Below, in pieces: positions 61,731 through 64,000 of a stretch of DNA of 64,000 nt. Source of the DNA: Alloyangia pacifica (GTDB lineage: Bacteria; Pseudomonadota; Alphaproteobacteria; Rhodobacterales; Rhodobacteraceae). The notes beneath the pieces are model-generated. The model made no database searches, was not told the DNA's origin, and saw only the letters and a list, made by a program, of their open reading frames with translations. A program made the translations under genes and the position numbers. The number at the start of each line of letters is the position of its first letter. Position 1 is the stretch's first letter. The stretch lies in contig NZ_JAIVKX010000009.1 of NCBI RefSeq assembly GCF_020524285.1, forward strand, positions 186,001 to 250,000, written 5' to 3'.

Positions 61731-62923
61731 AGGCGGAACACCAGCGCCTTCAGGTAGCCCGACTCCGCCAGCTGCGGCAGCAGCGGGTGATCCGGCCCGG
61801 CAAAGCCGGTGTGCAGCAGCTGCGCCCGGCGCCCGGCCCGGCCGATGCCGCGCAGGCAGGCGCCGGTGAAGCTCGACAGGTCCGCCGCGTGGGAGCAGGA
61901 GCAGAGCACAAGGTAGCCGCCCTCTTCGACCAGCGGGGCCGAGAGCCGCGCGACCTTCTCGTAGGCGCGCAGGCCAGCTTCCAGCGCCGGCTTGGCCGGA
62001 GCGAAGGCGGGCGGGTCACAGACCACGAGGCCGAAGCGCTCGCCCTCGGTCCCCAGCGCCTCGAGCGTGTCGAAGGCATCGCCCTGGCGGGTGGCGAAGC
62101 GGTCCGCCGCGCCCATCCGCTTGGCGCCCTCCTCGGCCAGCGCCAGCGCCGAGGCCGAACCGTCGACCGACAGCGCGCTTGCCGCGCCGCCCGCCAGCGC
62201 CGCCAGGGCAAAGCCGCCGACGTGCGAAAAGACGTCGAGCATCTTCTGCCCGCTCGCCAGCCGCGCCGCGAAGCCGTGGTTCGGGCGCTGGTCGTAGAAC
62301 AGGCCGGTCTTCTGGCCGCCGGTGAGGTCGGCCATGTATGTCGCGCCGTTCATCTCGACCGGCAGCGGCGCCTCGGGCGCCTGGCCCAGCAGCACCGCAT
62401 CCTGATCGTCGAGCCCCTCGAGCTGACGGCCGCGACCGCCGGCGTTCTTGAGGATGTTCGTCACCCCGGCAACCTCGGCCAGCGCCTCGGTCAGCTCCGG
62501 CAGCAGCAGCTCGGCCCAGGCGGCGTTGGGCTGGATCACCGCAGTGTCGCCGAAACGGTCGATGATCACCCCGGGCAGCCCGTCGGCCTCGGCATGCACC
62601 AGCCGGTAGTAGGGCGCCGGGAAGAGGCGCGTCCGCAGCTCCAGCGCGCGGGTCAGCTTGGCGACGAGCCAGGCCTTGTCGATCTGTGCCTCGGGATCGC
62701 GGTCGAGCATCCGGCAGATGATCTTCGAGCTCGGCGTCACGCCGACCAGCCCCAGCACCTTGCGGTCATTGTCCTCGAGCCGCGCGACGGTGCCGGCGGC
62801 GAGGTTGCGGGTCCGGCGGTCAACCACCAGCTCGTTGGCATAGACCCAAGGGTAGCCCCGGCGCAGCGCCTGCGGCTTGGCCTTGGGAAGGAGACGGACG
62901 GTAGGGAGATCGGGCTGTGTCAT
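61727..62923 (-). CDS. RlmI-like SAM-dependent RNA methyltransferase (RSP_2647-like)
   Basis: A 398-residue protein of the RlmI/RlmK 23S rRNA m5C methyltransferase type. An N-terminal PUA domain ([20 protein letters not shown]) leads into a Rossmann domain with [16 protein letters not shown], the SAM motif [15 protein letters not shown] and the catalytic region [16 protein letters not shown], with Cys in [11 protein letters not shown]. The target base is not deducible. The downstream PIN gene overlaps by 4 bp, so RNA modification and an RNA nuclease are coupled. Confidence 0.93.
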   Translation of the reverse strand: MTQPDLPTVRLLPKAKPQALRRGYPWVYANELVVDRRTRNLAAGTVARLEDNDRKVLGLVGVTPSSKIICRMLDRDPEAQIDKAWLVAKLTRALELRTRLFPAPYYRLVHAEADGLPGVIIDRFGDTAVIQPNAAWAELLLPELTEALAEVAGVTNILKNAGGRGRQLEGLDDQDAVLLGQAPEAPLPVEMNGATYMADLTGGQKTGLFYDQRPNHGFAARLASGQKMLDVFSHVGGFALAALAGGAASALSVDGSASALALAEEGAKRMGAADRFATRQGDAFDTLEALGTEGERFGLVVCDPPAFAPAKPALEAGLRAYEKVARLSAPLVEEGGYLVLCSCSHAADLSSFTGACLRGIGRAGRRAQLLHTGFAGPDHPLLPQLAESGYLKALVFRL

Positions 62924-63108
62924 CTGGCCCCTTTAGCGCCGCGCGGGGACGTTGGGAAGCACCTTCGCAGCGACCAGGGCGCATATCGCGCCTCCCCGAC
63001 GTGCGGGCGTAGCGGGGACGCGGCCATTTCATCGCAAGGGCGCAGGACCTGCCCCAATTTCGCGCGTGCGCGCCCGGAGGCGCTCTCCCGCCACCGTTGC
63101 GGCTTTAC

Positions 63109-63122
63109 TGATAGCGCTAACC
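63109..63122. promoter_or_regulatory. LacI-type operator upstream of edd
   Basis: TGATAGCGCTAACC has the AGCGCT-centred palindrome of many LacI-family sugar regulators. It lies 66 bp before the edd ATG in a region with a TTGCGG -35-like hexamer at 63097. The region 62924-63187 holds no other recognisable feature. Confidence 0.5.
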
Positions 63123-63187
63123 GGGTTACATCCTCCCCAAGGACGCCAGACCGGGCCGACCCCGGACAGCGAAAGGAGCCCCCTCTC

Positions 63188-64000
63188 ATGTCGCTCAACG
63201 CCACCATCGCAAAGGTCACCGCCGAGATCGAGGCGCGCTCGGAGAACCTCCGCGGCACCTATCTCGACCGCATGCGCCGCGCCGCCGAGGAAGGCCCGCG
63301 CCGCGCCCACCTGACCTGCGGCAACCAGGCCCACGCCTATGCCGCCACCGGCCAGGACCAGCACGCGCTGGCGACGGGCCGCGCCCCGAACCTCGGCATC
63401 GTCACCGCCTACAACGACATGCTCTCGGCCCACCAGCCCTACGAGCGCTACCCCGAATTGCTGCGCGCCGCCGCGCGCTCGGTCGGCAGCACGGCGCAGG
63501 TGGCGGGCGGGGTTCCGGCCATGTGCGACGGCGTCACCCAGGGCCAGGTCGGCATGGAGCTATCGCTGTTCTCGCGCGACGTGATCGCGCTGGCCACCGG
63601 AGTTTCGCTCTCCCACAACACCTATGACGCCGCCGTCTACCTCGGCGTCTGCGACAAGATCGTGCCCGGCCTCGTCATCGCCGCGGCCACCTTCGGCTAC
63701 ATCCCCGGCCTCTTCCTGCCCGCCGGGCCGATGACCTCCGGCCTGCCCAACGACGAGAAGGCCCGCGTCCGCCAGCAATACGCCACCGGCGAGGTCGGCC
63801 GCGACAAGCTGATGGAAGCCGAGATGAAGAGCTACCACGGCCCCGGCACCTGCACCTTCTACGGCACCGCCAACTCCAACCAGATGCTGATGGAGTTCAT
63901 GGGGCTGCACCTGCCCGGCAGTTCCTTCATCAACCCCAACACCCCGCTACGCGATGCGCTGACCGAGGCCGGGGCGAAGCGGGCGCTGGCGATCACCGCG
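63188..64000 (+). CDS. edd: Phosphogluconate dehydratase (3' end beyond window)
   Basis: The first 271 codons of 6-phosphogluconate dehydratase, which makes 2-keto-3-deoxy-6-phosphogluconate in the Entner-Doudoroff pathway. [20 protein letters not shown] starts the chain. Fe-S cysteines are in [20 protein letters not shown] and [20 protein letters not shown], and [20 protein letters not shown] is a substrate-domain signature. Full-length enzymes have about 600 residues, so over half lies to the right of the window. A LacI-type operator stands upstream. The typical partner gene eda would be expected further right. Confidence 0.96.
   Translation, partial: MSLNATIAKVTAEIEARSENLRGTYLDRMRRAAEEGPRRAHLTCGNQAHAYAATGQDQHALATGRAPNLGIVTAYNDMLSAHQPYERYPELLRAAARSVGSTAQVAGGVPAMCDGVTQGQVGMELSLFSRDVIALATGVSLSHNTYDAAVYLGVCDKIVPGLVIAAATFGYIPGLFLPAGPMTSGLPNDEKARVRQQYATGEVGRDKLMEAEMKSYHGPGTCTFYGTANSNQMLMEFMGLHLPGSSFINPNTPLRDALTEAGAKRALAITA

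Overview
The window is a GC-rich, gene-dense chromosomal segment. Its gene content and protein style point to a Rhodobacteraceae (roseobacter-type) alphaproteobacterium: full-length AcnB, the start of an Entner-Doudoroff edd gene, a seven-subunit-type Mrp antiporter with an A-B fusion, TRAP and sugar ABC uptake systems, intracellular PHA depolymerase, tandem Lrp regulators beside ilvC, and several small families that I associate with this order. I see no phage, insertion sequence, integrase, rRNA, tRNA or CRISPR array.

Layout. 1-3.1 kb: the 3'-truncated end of a copper amine oxidase gene with an AraC regulator upstream of it. 3.2-6.3 kb: acnB with its own terminator and promoter. 6.6-18.2 kb: an accessory catabolic island. 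It holds a CaiB/BaiF CoA-transferase coupled to a leaderless solute-binding-fold protein, a COG3618 lactonase-type amidohydrolase, an IclR regulator, and a long operon of a sugar ABC importer, a Gfo/Idh/MocA oxidoreductase, a MaoC hydratase and an L-fuconate-dehydratase-type enolase. All four promoters of this island carry copies of one palindrome, mostly in 19-bp-spaced pairs, which predicts a single IclR regulon. 18.2-21.2 kb: an Omp85/TpsB-like outer-membrane barrel lacking POTRA domains, divergent from a winged-helix regulator whose start is problematic.

21.5-25.6 kb: class V aminotransferase, two coupled Lrp/AsnC regulators, ilvC with a textbook terminator, a 54-codon Lys-rich gene and an OsmC protein. 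25.6-30 kb: TRAP transporter (dctP-dctQ-dctM) and a sorbosone-dehydrogenase-like protein. 30-36 kb: an SPOR/peptidoglycan-binding/trypsin-fold protein with a ruined catalytic triad, glyQ without glyS, divergent hemC and hemE, and a DMT permease. 37-49.7 kb: ABC-2 exporter, DNA alkylation repair protein, atypical SDR, Hint-domain protein, prfC, GNAT, a DUF2927-type lipoprotein, CoxE-like VWA protein, GST and PHA depolymerase.

49.8-54.6 kb: two tandem paralogous glycosyltransferases, an AEC permease and an orphan FbpC-like ATPase. 55-61.2 kb: mrpA(B)CDEFG as one overlapping operon. 61.2-64 kb: PIN-domain protein, RlmI-like methyltransferase, and the 5' part of edd preceded by a LacI-type operator.

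Starts were chosen from ribosome-binding sites and overlaps, functions from motifs I could read, and family names from memory without a database search. Positions of palindromes and repeats were read directly from the bases.
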